From positions 1,984,001-2,048,000 of the forward strand of contig OZ242345.1 of the NCBI GenBank assembly GCA_965208605.1: a stretch of DNA of 64,000 bases, written 5' to 3'. The notes under the pieces were generated by a model, which was given only the letters and a program-made list of their open reading frames with translations, searched no databases and had not been told where the DNA came from. The position numbers were made by a program, and so were the translations under genes. Shown here one piece after another: positions 17,733-26,528 of the stretch. How positions within the stretch are numbered: the first letter of the stretch is position 1; each line of letters starts with the position of its first letter. This stretch comes from UBA9659 sp965208605. GTDB lineage: Bacteria; Pseudomonadota; Gammaproteobacteria; Pseudomonadales; Azotimanducaceae.

Positions 17733-18755
17733 ATGCGGGTTCTAGGAATAGAGACATCCTGCGACGAGACTGGCGTTGCCATCTACGACGCACAGCAAGG
17801 CATCACTGCCAATCTTCTCTATAGTCAGATAGACCTGCATAGTGAATTCGGTGGCGTGGTGCCCGAGTTGGCATCCCGGGACCATATCAGGAAGACCCTC
17901 CCCATGATTGACGAGGCGCTGGCGCTTAGTGGCTCTCAGCCAGAAGATATTGACGCCATAGCCTACACCGCCGGACCGGGACTCATCGGCGCACTGCTGG
18001 TAGGCGCAAGTATTGCCAAGTCGCTGGCCTTCGCCTGGAAGATTCCCGCGCTCGGTATTCATCATATGGAAGGGCACCTGTTGGCAGCACTGCTGACCGA
18101 CAAGCCGCCTGATTATCCCTTTGTTGCGCTGCTGGTGTCCGGTGGTCATACCCAGTTAATGGCTTGCCATGAAACAGAAAAGTACGAGCTGCTCGGTGAA
18201 TCCCAGGATGATGCCGCCGGTGAAGCATTCGACAAGGTTGCTAGAATGCTTGGATTACCCTATCCCGGCGGACCTGCCATCGCCGAGCTGGCTACTGAGG
18301 GTAGGCTCGGGCGATTTACATTCCCACGCCCCATGACGAGCAAGCCAGGGCTTGATTTTAGCTTCAGCGGCTTGAAGACCTTTACCCTCAATACGATTGC
18401 TGGTTTTAAGCGGCTATCACCTCAGGACAAGGCTGATATTGCGGCTGCCTTTCAGGAAGCAGTTGTTGATACCCTCAGGATAAAGTGTGCCCGGGCGCTG
18501 AAAGCCACTGGCATGCATTCACTGGTCATTGCCGGCGGCGTCAGTGCCAATGTCGCACTAAGGGCAAGCCTTGAGCAGCTTTCTGAACAGCTCCATTGCC
18601 AGATTTTCTATCCTGAGTTTAATCTGTGTACCGACAATGGTGCCATGATCGCTTTCGCGGGTTATCTGCGCCTGGGTAAGATGGCTACTGAACAGGCAGA
18701 TTGGGAAGATCTGGCTATCAATGTCAAACCCAGATGGCCGATGACCGAGTTGTGA
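17733..18755 (+). CDS. tsaD: tRNA N6-adenosine threonylcarbamoyltransferase TsaD
   Basis: Transfers the threonylcarbamoyl group to A37 of ANN-decoding tRNAs. The start at 17733 (MRVLGIETSCDETGVAIYD) is the invariant TsaD N-terminus; the frame extends upstream to 17586 without family character. Metal ligands His111 and His115 in HHMEGHLLA, then VSGGHTQLM and the C-terminal CTDNGAMIAFAG are all present. Length is 340 residues, as expected. Confidence 0.97.
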   Translation: MRVLGIETSCDETGVAIYDAQQGITANLLYSQIDLHSEFGGVVPELASRDHIRKTLPMIDEALALSGSQPEDIDAIAYTAGPGLIGALLVGASIAKSLAFAWKIPALGIHHMEGHLLAALLTDKPPDYPFVALLVSGGHTQLMACHETEKYELLGESQDDAAGEAFDKVARMLGLPYPGGPAIAELATEGRLGRFTFPRPMTSKPGLDFSFSGLKTFTLNTIAGFKRLSPQDKADIAAAFQEAVVDTLRIKCARALKATGMHSLVIAGGVSANVALRASLEQLSEQLHCQIFYPEFNLCTDNGAMIAFAGYLRLGKMATEQADWEDLAINVKPRWPMTEL

Positions 18756-18778
18756 TCGGGCTAACAGGTGCTTGGTGT

Positions 18779-18932
18779 AGCCGTCACTCTTGTATGTGCT
18801 CAGCTAATCACTGCCGTGGTTTGTTCATTTTCAGTGGCATAAGCCGTCCGAACCTGGCCGGACTCCTTCAGGCGGCTTGCGCCGCTGGTCTAATGACTGG
18901 ATTCCCGGGCAAGCCCGAGAATGACGGGGAGG
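18779..18932. repeat. Dispersed palindromic repeats, two forms
   Basis: 18779-18803 carries the cgtcactcttgtatgtg form (also at 22478, 40376 and 46902). 18890-18932 carries the ggattcccgggcaagcccgagaatgacgg form, which folds on itself with a cgggc/gcccg inner stem. No gene in 18756-18964. Confidence 0.6.
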
Positions 18933-18964
18933 GTACTAGGGGCTAGGTGCCGCCAAGCGAATTG

Positions 18965-19321
18965 CTAGGTAATAACTGTATCAATCACGATGGCAACAGC
19001 TGTAGCCATGATGGCAAGCATCCCACTACCGATGAAAGCCCCCATCCATTTGAGTATCATAAGCTGATAATCCAACTTGGCGTTCGTTTCTTTCGCGCTA
19101 CCGCTCATGTCGTTGCGGATGGAAGTTCCCATGTCATTCATGTCACGGCGGATGGAAGTTCCCAAGTCCTTCATGTCACGCCTGGTGTCACAGCGGAGGT
19201 TTTCGATATCTTCTTTGGTGGCAAGGTTGTCAGTCATCACGGTGACCATGGCTTGAGCTTACTCGTCGGGAAACCCCGCTTTCCTAAGGATATTAGCGCT
19301 CTTTAGTGTGTCATGCTTCAT
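18965..19321 (-). pseudogene. DUF1640-like coiled-coil/membrane protein gene with an in-frame stop
   Basis: From ATG 19321 (preceded by a GGAGAG site) the frame reads MKHDTLKSANILRKAGFPDE, then TAA at 19261-19259. It continues in the same frame as AQAMVTVMTDNLATKEDIEN through a coiled coil with an 11-residue repeat (RRDM.D.GTSI twice) to a C-terminal hydrophobic segment. Intact relatives of this architecture read PDEQAEA at this point, so the stop is most simply a CAA-to-TAA change. Without it the protein would be 118 residues. The downstream part has its own ATG at 19249 and could be made as a 94-residue product. Function of the family is unknown. Confidence 0.65.
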
Positions 19322-19632
19322 GTTGCTCTCCTGTGTTAAAATACGCGTGATCATTTCCACGTTCAGAAATATACCACACAATTCTACCAAGGCGGACTTC
19401 TCTGGACATACATATCTTGATGCCCCTTGGCATTGACACAAATGTACCCAGATGGATTTATCTAGCGGTATGGACTTTGTCTGATTTTGATGACAGATAT
19501 TGTCTTAATCGGCTGCAGTTCTACCAAGATGGACGGCACAAGCCACTGGTTTAATGACTGGATTCCCGTCTGCTTTGATCCTGACGGCGCGGCCGAGCAA
19601 GCCCGAGAATGACGGCGCGGCGGGCCAGGCTC
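19322..19632. other. Gene-free spacer with palindromic repeat
   Basis: A 311-nt stretch with no credible ORF. It holds two copies of a ttctaccaag-type sequence (near 19381 and 19519). A composite palindromic repeat at about 19554-19616 carries ctttgatcctgacggcg nested beside gcaagcccgagaatgacggcg. No clear acnA terminator other than this palindrome. Confidence 0.6.
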
Positions 19633-22374
19633 CTAGTGGGTAGCGGCAGTCGCTTCCGGCTTATCAAGCATCTTGTTCAACACAAAGTGCAGGATGCCGC
19701 CGCTGGCAAAGTAGAGAAATTCATTAGGCGTATCAATACGAATATCAACCGTGAATTCTTTCTTGATACCCGCATCATCTACTGCCTGGACGGTCGTCTG
19801 CTCTTGCCCTGGCTGGACCGCTTCAATGTTGAAACTTTCCCGCCCGCTCAAGCCCAGAGAGTCTGGAGATTCACCAGGCAGAAACTGTAACGGCAGGATA
19901 CCCATGCCAATCAAGTTGGAGCGATGAATGCGCTCATAACCTATGGCGATAACCGCGCGCACTCCCAGCAAGGAAGGTCCCTTCGCCGCCCAGTCCCGTG
20001 ACGACCCAGTGCCGTATTCCGCGCCAGCAATAATAATCAGCGGCACACCTTCATCGCGATATTTTTCTGCCGAGGCAAAGACGGACATGACCTCACCTGT
20101 CGGCAGATGTTGTGTCCAGCCGCCTTCCGTATCCGGGGCAAGTTGGTTACGAAAACGTACATTCGCAAAGGTGCCACGCATCATCACTTCATGATTGCCC
20201 CGTCTTGAACCGTAGGAATTAAAATCCTTGGGCTGAATCTGATGAGCCTCCAGATATTCCCCAGCAGGACTATCTCCATCAATGCTCCCCGCGGGTGAAA
20301 TATGATCAGTCGTAATGCTATCCCCCGCCTTGATGAGACAACGAGCATGGGTAATTGCCTCAATCTGATTGGGCGCGCTGAGATGTTGATTGAAAGTATC
20401 AACAAGCGTGTCAAAAAAACCAGGTTTTTTAACATAGGTGGATTGAGGCCAATCAAATTGTGCGGAATCTGTGACCTGCAACTGGTTCCACATTTGATTG
20501 CCATTGTAAACATCGGCGTATTTTTCCCGAAACATCTCGGGGGTAACATGCTGGTTGATGATGGCTTCCACCTCCTCAGTAGAGGGCCAGAGGTCAGCAA
20601 GTTTGATCGGATTACCGTCTTGATCCTCGCCAAACGAATCCTTGGCAATATCAAAATCCATCCTACCCGCCAGCGCATAGGCAACGACTAAGGGCGGCGA
20701 AGCAAGATAGTTGGCACGCACCAGGGGATGAATACGCCCCTCAAAGTTTCGATTCCCAGAGAGGACGGCGGTCACCATGAGGGCATCTGTTTCAATCTTA
20801 GTTTCTATCTCTTCGGCAAGGGGTCCTGAATTACCAATACAAGTGGTACAACCATAACCCACCAGATAAAAACCGAGCTGTTCCAGATCCGTCATCAGCC
20901 CTGCCTTGCTCAGATAATCAGTGACCGTCTTAGAACCAGGCGCGAGGCTGGTTTTCACCCAGGGCTTGGTGCTGAGGCCCTGTTCACAGGCCTTCCGGGC
21001 GAGGAGCCCAGCAGCAACCAATACGGCAGGATTGGAAGTGTTAGTGCAACTTGTGATTGCCGCAATGACGATCGCCCCGTCTTGCAGGTCCGTCTCTTTT
21101 AGAGGGTCTTCTTGAGGGTCTTTTTGAGGGTCTTCTTGAGCGCTGGACCCTGGCTCCTGAGGCATTTTTTGCTGGTCAACATCTTTGATGCGCAGTGCCC
21201 GATATTCCTCCAGTGTTTTTTGGAAAGATACTTTCGCATCGGTCAGCAGAATACGATCCTGGGGACGTTTTGGTCCCGAGATACAGGACACCACATCACC
21301 CAGGTCAAGCCTTAGGTTGGCTGAGTAGTCGGCTTTTTGAGCAGTGCCGTCATGCCACATGCCCATGGCTTGCAGGTAGGTTTCAATCAATTCCAGCTGC
21401 GCTTCTTCCCGCCCCGTGAGGCGCAGATATTCAATGGTTTTTTCATCTATGGGGAAGATACCGCAGGTGGCACCATATTCTGGTGCCATGTTAGCAATGG
21501 TTGCCCGGTCAGCGAGCGACATGCTGCCCAGGCCAGCGCCCCAAAACTCAACAAATTTACCCACCACGCCATGCTTGCGGAGCATTTGCGTCACCGTCAA
21601 CACCAGGTCGGTTGCCGTTGCCCCTTCCATGAGGCGTCCGGTGAGCTCAAAGCCTACCACCTGAGGTATCAGCATGCTGATCGGCTGCCCGAGCATGGCG
21701 GCTTCTGCTTCTATACCGCCAACCCCCCAACCCAGCACGCCCAGACCATTGATCATTGTGGTGTGTGAATCAGTGCCGACTAGTGTGTCCGGGTAGGCAA
21801 CTTTGGTGCCTGCCTGGTCAGCAACAAACACCGCCTGCGCGAGGTATTCCAGGTTCACCTGATGCACGATACCCGTACCTGGCGGCACCACCTTAAAATT
21901 ATCAAAAGCCTCCTGCCCCCAACGCAGGAAGCTATAACGTTCCATGTTCCGGCTGATTTCAATCCGGGTGTTTTCCTCCAGAGCCTCAGCATTGCCGAAG
22001 GTATCCACCATCACGGAATGGTCAATCACCAGATCCACTGGCACCTGAGGGTTTATTTTGCTGACATCACCACCCAGGTCCGCCATAGCACTACGCATGG
22101 CGGCCAGATCAACGATCGCCGGGACGCCAGTAAAATCCTGTAACAGGACTCTGGCCGGCACAAAAGCAATTTCAGTCTTCGGCTCGGCATGCGGATCCCA
22201 GTTCACCAGTGCCTGAATGTCCTGTTCGTCAACATAGGGTTGCTCTTGATGACGTAGCAGATTTTCCAGAAGAATTTTTAATGCGTAAGGCAGCCGCGCC
22301 ACTGCCTCAGCATTGAGGTGATCAAAAGGATAAATAGTATATTTCTGTTCTCGAACTGTAATGGATGACTTCAT
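19633..22374 (-). CDS. acnA: Aconitate hydratase A
   Basis: Interconverts citrate and isocitrate using a [4Fe-4S] cluster. The product has 913 residues with the AcnA/IRP1 layout. Landmarks are VGTDSHTTMINGLGVLGWGV, the first cluster Cys in AAITSCTNTSNPAV, the CxxC pair in GYGCTTCIGNSGPL, and the swivelling domain with GAEYGTGSSRDWAAKGP. Unusual: a low-complexity acidic insertion (about residues 410-430) ahead of the first cluster Cys contains DPQKDPQEDPLKE, encoded by a 12-bp tandem repeat. It is a linker-like segment and should not disturb the active site. Transcribed alone; fhs lies upstream in the same direction across a repeat-rich gap. Confidence 0.97.
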   Translation of the reverse strand: MKSSITVREQKYTIYPFDHLNAEAVARLPYALKILLENLLRHQEQPYVDEQDIQALVNWDPHAEPKTEIAFVPARVLLQDFTGVPAIVDLAAMRSAMADLGGDVSKINPQVPVDLVIDHSVMVDTFGNAEALEENTRIEISRNMERYSFLRWGQEAFDNFKVVPPGTGIVHQVNLEYLAQAVFVADQAGTKVAYPDTLVGTDSHTTMINGLGVLGWGVGGIEAEAAMLGQPISMLIPQVVGFELTGRLMEGATATDLVLTVTQMLRKHGVVGKFVEFWGAGLGSMSLADRATIANMAPEYGATCGIFPIDEKTIEYLRLTGREEAQLELIETYLQAMGMWHDGTAQKADYSANLRLDLGDVVSCISGPKRPQDRILLTDAKVSFQKTLEEYRALRIKDVDQQKMPQEPGSSAQEDPQKDPQEDPLKETDLQDGAIVIAAITSCTNTSNPAVLVAAGLLARKACEQGLSTKPWVKTSLAPGSKTVTDYLSKAGLMTDLEQLGFYLVGYGCTTCIGNSGPLAEEIETKIETDALMVTAVLSGNRNFEGRIHPLVRANYLASPPLVVAYALAGRMDFDIAKDSFGEDQDGNPIKLADLWPSTEEVEAIINQHVTPEMFREKYADVYNGNQMWNQLQVTDSAQFDWPQSTYVKKPGFFDTLVDTFNQHLSAPNQIEAITHARCLIKAGDSITTDHISPAGSIDGDSPAGEYLEAHQIQPKDFNSYGSRRGNHEVMMRGTFANVRFRNQLAPDTEGGWTQHLPTGEVMSVFASAEKYRDEGVPLIIIAGAEYGTGSSRDWAAKGPSLLGVRAVIAIGYERIHRSNLIGMGILPLQFLPGESPDSLGLSGRESFNIEAVQPGQEQTTVQAVDDAGIKKEFTVDIRIDTPNEFLYFASGGILHFVLNKMLDKPEATAATH
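21102..21137. repeat. 12-bp tandem repeat x3 inside acnA
   Basis: Units gagggtcttctt, gagggtcttttt, gagggtcttctt; being a multiple of three they keep the frame and add a four-residue acidic DPQ(E/K) repeat to the aconitase. Confidence 0.92.
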
Positions 22375-22392
22375 TATTTAATGCCTATTATA

Positions 22393-22434
22393 TAGATGCT
22401 TGTATGTGGGTGCTGGTATCTAGGTGCTGGTGCC
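22393..22434. repeat. 14-bp tandem array x3 upstream of acnA
   Basis: Diverged units tagatgcttgtatg, tgggtgctggtatc and taggtgctggtgcc lie within 60 nt of the acnA start, inside its likely promoter or leader. Confidence 0.65.
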
Positions 22435-22477
22435 AAGTGTTACAAGTTACTCGTTCATTATAGTATAAGGAAATCTG

Positions 22478-22612
22478 CTAAGCACATACAAGAATGACGG
22501 CCACCTTGTCCCCGCGCCTTACAGGCGGCTGAGACCGCCCCCCTGTCACCCTCGGGGTGGCGTGGGCATATCGGGGAGGGTGAGGGCGCGGAAGCGTCAG
22601 GCTTTGATGCTG
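22478..22612. repeat. Composite palindromic repeat
   Basis: Begins with cacatacaagaatgacggcc and ends ctttgatgctgacggcc, bracketing GC-rich hairpin-forming sequence (accctcggggtggcgtg and others). It fills the spacer between fhs and acnA. Confidence 0.55.
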
Positions 22613-22620
22613 ACGGCCAC

Positions 22621-24315
22621 TTAGAAGAGCCCTGATATTTCCCCTCGGTTGTTAATATCAATAGTGTTAGCAGAAGGATGCCGCGGTAATCCCGGCATGG
22701 TCCTGACGTCCCCGCAGACGGCAACGACAAAACCGGCACCGGCAGCAAGCCGAACCTCGCGTATAGATAACAGATGCTCGGTCGGTGCCCCGGTCAAATT
22801 CGGATTGATGGAAAAACTATACTGGGTCTTGGCAATGCACACCGGAAAGTGCCCGTAACCCGTATCTTGCAGTCGTTGGATTTCTTCGCTGATACTCTTG
22901 TCGGCAATGATGTCTCTAGCACCATAGATGCGGGTCGCAATGGTGCGGAGCTTCTCCCATAGCGGCATTTCATCGGGATAGAGGAGGGTAAAATTCGCTT
23001 GCCCCTGGTGGAGGACATCCAGTACTTCCTGCGCCAGGGGCTCCGCACCCCGACCGCCGTCCTTCCAGTGCGTGGCTTCCACCGCCGAGACGTTAACTTC
23101 CTGGCAGATAGTTTTAATCAACGCAATTTCTGCCTCAGTGTCAGTGGGGAAAGTATTGATAGCCACAATGACCGGTACCGAAAAAGCGTGGACATTATCA
23201 ATATGGCGGCGGAGATTGCTGGCACCCTGCCGCAGGGCATCAAGGTCCTCGGTATCAAGTTTGTCTTTGCTCAGATTACCTTGCATTTTTAATGCCCGGG
23301 CGGAAACGACTAGCACCGCCACCTCCGGGCGCAATCCAGCAGAACGGCATTTGATGTTAAAGAACTTTTCCGCCCCTAGATCAGCACCAAAGCCGGCTTC
23401 GGTGACGACATAGTCTGCTAGTTTCAAGGCGGCCTGGGTGGCAATCACCGAATTACAACCATGGGCGATATTGGCAAAGGGTCCACCGTGGATAAAAGCC
23501 GGATTATGTTCCAGGGTCTGTACTAGATTCGGGGCTATAGCGTCCTTCAGTAGGGTAGCCATAGCACCGGCACCATTGATGTCCTCAGAGAGGATTGGCT
23601 CCATCTGCGCGGTATAACCCACTACGATTTTCTTGAGGCGGGCTTTCAAGTCCTCTATACAAGTGGTCAAACAAAAAATCGCCATCACCTCTGAGGCAAC
23701 GGTAATATCAAACCCATCTTGCCGGGGGAAGCCGTTCCCCGGACCCCCCAGGGCACAGGTGATGTCTCGCAGGGCGCGGTCATTCATATCCACGACTCGC
23801 TTCCAGGCAAGCCGCCGGACATCTATTTGTTTGCTGTTACCCCAGTGAATGTGGTTATCAATCAAAGCCGCCAAGAGGTTATTTGCCGCACCTATAGCAT
23901 GGAAATCACCGGTGAAATGCAGATTGATATCTTCCATCGGAATGACCTGCGCGTAGCCACCGCCCGCGGCACCGCCCTTCATACCAAAACAGGGACCGAG
24001 GCTGGGCTCCCGCAAACACACCATGGTCCTTGCCCCGATACGGTTCAAACCATCGGCGAGCCCCACAGAGGTCGTGGTCTTACCTTCCCCCGCTGGAGTC
24101 GGCGTGATTGCGGTGACCAGGATAAGTTTGCCATCCTCTCGCCCGGAGAGACCTTGTAAGTAATCCAGGTCAATCTTCGCTTTTGTTTTCCCATAGGCAC
24201 TGACAGCCGTCGGGGGAATACCCAACTTGCCCGCTATCTCGCCAATGGGTTTGATCTCGGCTTGTTGCGCTATCTGAATATCGCTCAAGCCCTCGGTGCG
24301 TCCAGTGTCATTCAT
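22621..24315 (-). CDS. fhs: Formate-tetrahydrofolate ligase
   Basis: ATP-dependent synthesis of 10-formyl-THF from formate, feeding C1 metabolism. The 564-residue product has the P-loop TPTPAGEGKTTTSVG (71-85), LREPSLGPCFGMKGGAAGGG (folate/formate site) and ADYVVTEAGFGADLGAEKFF. The C-terminal GAGFVVAVCGDVRTMPGLPR is also typical. Start MNDTGRTEGLSDIQIAQQAE is normal for the family. The upstream region carries a 14-bp tandem array instead of a recognisable promoter. Confidence 0.97.
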   Translation of the reverse strand: MNDTGRTEGLSDIQIAQQAEIKPIGEIAGKLGIPPTAVSAYGKTKAKIDLDYLQGLSGREDGKLILVTAITPTPAGEGKTTTSVGLADGLNRIGARTMVCLREPSLGPCFGMKGGAAGGGYAQVIPMEDINLHFTGDFHAIGAANNLLAALIDNHIHWGNSKQIDVRRLAWKRVVDMNDRALRDITCALGGPGNGFPRQDGFDITVASEVMAIFCLTTCIEDLKARLKKIVVGYTAQMEPILSEDINGAGAMATLLKDAIAPNLVQTLEHNPAFIHGGPFANIAHGCNSVIATQAALKLADYVVTEAGFGADLGAEKFFNIKCRSAGLRPEVAVLVVSARALKMQGNLSKDKLDTEDLDALRQGASNLRRHIDNVHAFSVPVIVAINTFPTDTEAEIALIKTICQEVNVSAVEATHWKDGGRGAEPLAQEVLDVLHQGQANFTLLYPDEMPLWEKLRTIATRIYGARDIIADKSISEEIQRLQDTGYGHFPVCIAKTQYSFSINPNLTGAPTEHLLSIREVRLAAGAGFVVAVCGDVRTMPGLPRHPSANTIDINNRGEISGLF

Positions 24316-24345
24316 GTTTAGGTTCAGCCATAGTCGGGTTCAGCT

Positions 24346-24401
24346 GTTTATAAAAAATCGTTTATAAGCAACCGTTTATGCAAAATGGTTTACACCAATG
24401 A
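24346..24401. repeat. 14-bp tandem array x4 upstream of fhs
   Basis: Four units beginning gtttat/gttta (gtttataaaaaatc, gtttataagcaacc, gtttatgcaaaatg, gtttacaccaatga), 31 nt before the fhs start. The rest of the divergent 327-nt fhs-tag spacer holds the palindromic repeat below and no gene. Confidence 0.75.
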
Positions 24402-24490
24402 TGCGAATCGGCAATGTAGATTGTATAGAATGAGGAATAGAAGCGCATGTTGTGGAAATGACAAACAGGAGCAGCGAATCATCTTGTTGT

Positions 24491-24570
24491 TGATGTGTAA
24501 ATGCCCAAGTTGGTTGCCTTTGTTCCTCTGGATTCCCGAGCAAGCTCGAGAATGACGGCGCGGGGCGCCG
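24491..24570. repeat. Dispersed palindromic repeat with leader
   Basis: gatgtgtaaatgcccaag, then ttgttcctctggattcccg, an inner agcaagct centre and cgagaatgacggcg. The same leader-plus-arm order occurs at 26371-26480. Confidence 0.7.
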
Positions 24571-24642
24571 TAAGCCACCTAAAGGAGCGGGGACGCACCG
24601 CCAGGTGTTACACTTGATATTGAAATTCTCGGAGCCAGAATT

Positions 24643-25287
24643 GTGCCCGCATTAACCCAGAAGAGCGTAGCACCACCAACAACCCCAACAAAAAAGTGCC
24701 CCTGGTGCCGTGGCGATACCCTGTATGAAGCGTATCACGACCTGGAATGGGGTAGCCCCAACTACAATGATGATGTGTTGTTTGAATTTCTTATTCTTGA
24801 GGGGGCCCAGGCCGGTTTGAGTTGGATTACTATTCTCCGCAAGCGGGAAAATTATCGCGTTGCTATGGACGGATTTAATGCCGAGAACATAGGGCGTTAC
24901 ACCCAAAAGAAGAAAGCACAGCTCTTAGCGAATCCCGGCATCATCAGGAACCGCTTAAAAATTGACAGTGCTATTAACAACGCCCAAGCCTATCTTAATA
25001 TCAAAGATAAGCACGGCAGCTTTGCGGATTACATCTGGCAGTTTGTTGAGCATCAGCCGATTCAGCATCGCTATCGCTCCCCCAAACAGGTCCCGGCAAC
25101 TACTCCCGCCTCTGATGCCATGTCCAAAGCTTTGAAAAGTTCTGGCTTCAATTTCGTAGGTTCAACTATTTGCTATGCCTATATGCAAGCCGTCGGTATG
25201 GTGAATGATCATCTGGTTACATGCTTTCGGCATGAGGAATGTCGTCAACTTGGTGCATCCCAACTCGGTGCATCCCCAAAGAGCTGA
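24643..25287 (+). CDS. tag: DNA-3-methyladenine glycosylase I
   Basis: Base-excision enzyme that removes 3-methyladenine. The 214-residue product starts at GTG 24643 with a GGAG site 8 nt upstream. KCPWCRGDTLYEAYHDLEWG holds the zinc-binding Cys and His, and the conserved LFEFLILEGAQAGLSWITIL follows. The C-terminal FNFVGSTICYAYMQAVGMVN, with a second zinc-ligand region (DHLVTCFRHEEC), is present. The last residues QLGASQLGASP come from a 15-bp duplication at the 3' end. lpxL starts 10 nt later. Confidence 0.95.
   Translation: MPALTQKSVAPPTTPTKKCPWCRGDTLYEAYHDLEWGSPNYNDDVLFEFLILEGAQAGLSWITILRKRENYRVAMDGFNAENIGRYTQKKKAQLLANPGIIRNRLKIDSAINNAQAYLNIKDKHGSFADYIWQFVEHQPIQHRYRSPKQVPATTPASDAMSKALKSSGFNFVGSTICYAYMQAVGMVNDHLVTCFRHEECRQLGASQLGASPKS
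25250..25279. repeat. 15-bp tandem duplication at the tag 3' end
   Basis: ttggtgcatcccaac and tcggtgcatccccaa; in frame, it extends the protein by LGASQ. Confidence 0.75.
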
Positions 25288-25297
25288 TGACAAGAAG

Positions 25298-26197
25298 ATG
25301 GCTAAGCCACTGAGCCATGCCCTGCTACGTTTCTTATCGCTGCTACCGCGTTCTTTGCTCCAGTGGCTAGGCACTCTGGTCGGGCGTTTACACGCCCTTG
25401 CTAACACCAGAGCAGCACGGGTCACCACCGCGAACCTGAACCTATGCTTCCCGACATTAAATGCAGCAGAAACCCAGCGACTGGTCCGGGCAAGCCTGGT
25501 GGAAACCGGCAAGACCATGCTGGAGACGCCCGCGGTCTGGCTAGGCAAAACGGCACGGATTGATCGCTGGATAGTGGCCGTGGAGAATGAAGCACTACTA
25601 CTAGAAGCCCTAGCGGAAACCTCAGGCTTGCTGATACTGCTACCTCACCTCGGCAACTGGGAATTGTTTAATGTCTACTTCCGCCGCCATGGGCGCATGA
25701 CAGCAGTCTATCAGCCGCCAGAGGAAGCCAGCTTAGATGCCCTAATCACCGAGCTCCGAAGTCGCCATGGTAATGAACTGGTACCGGCAAACCGACGCGG
25801 GCTCACGCGGTTATACCAAAGTCTAAAACAAGGCGGCCGGTTGGTCATCCTGCCGGACCAGATACCCGCTTCGGGTAGATTCGTCCCCTTCTTTGGCAAT
25901 CAGGCACTGACTGATGAGCTCTCCGTTCGCCTACTCAAGAAGACCCATGCCAAGATGCTTGGCGCGGCGGTGCTGCGTCTGCCCAGCGGGCAGTTCAAAC
26001 TTGTCTTTATGCCACCCGACGATGCTGTCTATGCAACAGATATCAACAAGGCCATGCTGGCAGTCAACCGGCTAGTAGAAGACTTGGCGCAACTGGCACT
26101 TCCTCAGTATCAGTGGGAGTACAAACGTTTCCGTAAACGCCCGCCAGGAGAAACCAGGCTGTATCAATTTAACATGCCGCCAGAAAATCATAAATAA
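25298..26197 (+). CDS. Lysophospholipid/lipid A acyltransferase (LpxL/HtrB family)
   Basis: Inner-membrane acyltransferase that adds a secondary acyl chain to lipid A precursors. The start at 25298 (MAKPLSHALLRFLSLLPRSL) gives 299 residues, the usual size; the frame from 25205 would overlap tag. The catalytic HX4E is His117/Glu122 in LPHLGNWELF, followed by the substrate-site segment VPANRRGLTRLYQSLKQGGR and LPDQIPASGRFVPFFG. Whether it is the lauroyl or myristoyl enzyme cannot be told. Confidence 0.9.
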   Translation: MAKPLSHALLRFLSLLPRSLLQWLGTLVGRLHALANTRAARVTTANLNLCFPTLNAAETQRLVRASLVETGKTMLETPAVWLGKTARIDRWIVAVENEALLLEALAETSGLLILLPHLGNWELFNVYFRRHGRMTAVYQPPEEASLDALITELRSRHGNELVPANRRGLTRLYQSLKQGGRLVILPDQIPASGRFVPFFGNQALTDELSVRLLKKTHAKMLGAAVLRLPSGQFKLVFMPPDDAVYATDINKAMLAVNRLVEDLAQLALPQYQWEYKRFRKRPPGETRLYQFNMPPENHK

Positions 26198-26525
26198 CTG
26201 GATTCCCGCTCCCGCCGTCATTCTCGCCTTCTTTGGTCCTGACGGCGGAGCGTCCCCGCGCCGTCATTCTCGAGCTTGCTCGGGAATCCAGAGGACGAGC
26301 GGTATTGCCTTTACTCCTCTGGGTTCCCGGGGCAAGCCCGAAAGTGACGGGGAGTGACGAACGACCTTGTTGAGATGTACATGCCCAAGGCGGTTGACTT
26401 CGTTCCTCTGGATTCCCGTCACCCCAGTCATCACAGCCGATGGCTGTGATGACTGGAGTGACGAGAATGACGGCGTTCGGGGGAAATCCAGTCATTGAAT
26501 AACACCTACAAAAATGACGGCGCGA
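26198..26525. repeat. Composite cluster of four or more nested palindromic repeats
   Basis: The whole lpxL-trkH spacer is repeat: ggattcccg at 26200, cgtcattctcg at 26217, ctttggtcctgacggcgg, cgccgtcattctcgagcttgctcgggaatccag, a second leader (gatgtacatgcccaag) and a final copy. The central hairpin of that last copy is a 21-bp stem (26418-26438 with 26442-26462, one mismatch, GAT loop). No gene is present. It may act as a bidirectional terminator for the convergent genes. Confidence 0.75.
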
Positions 26526-26528
26526 GGG

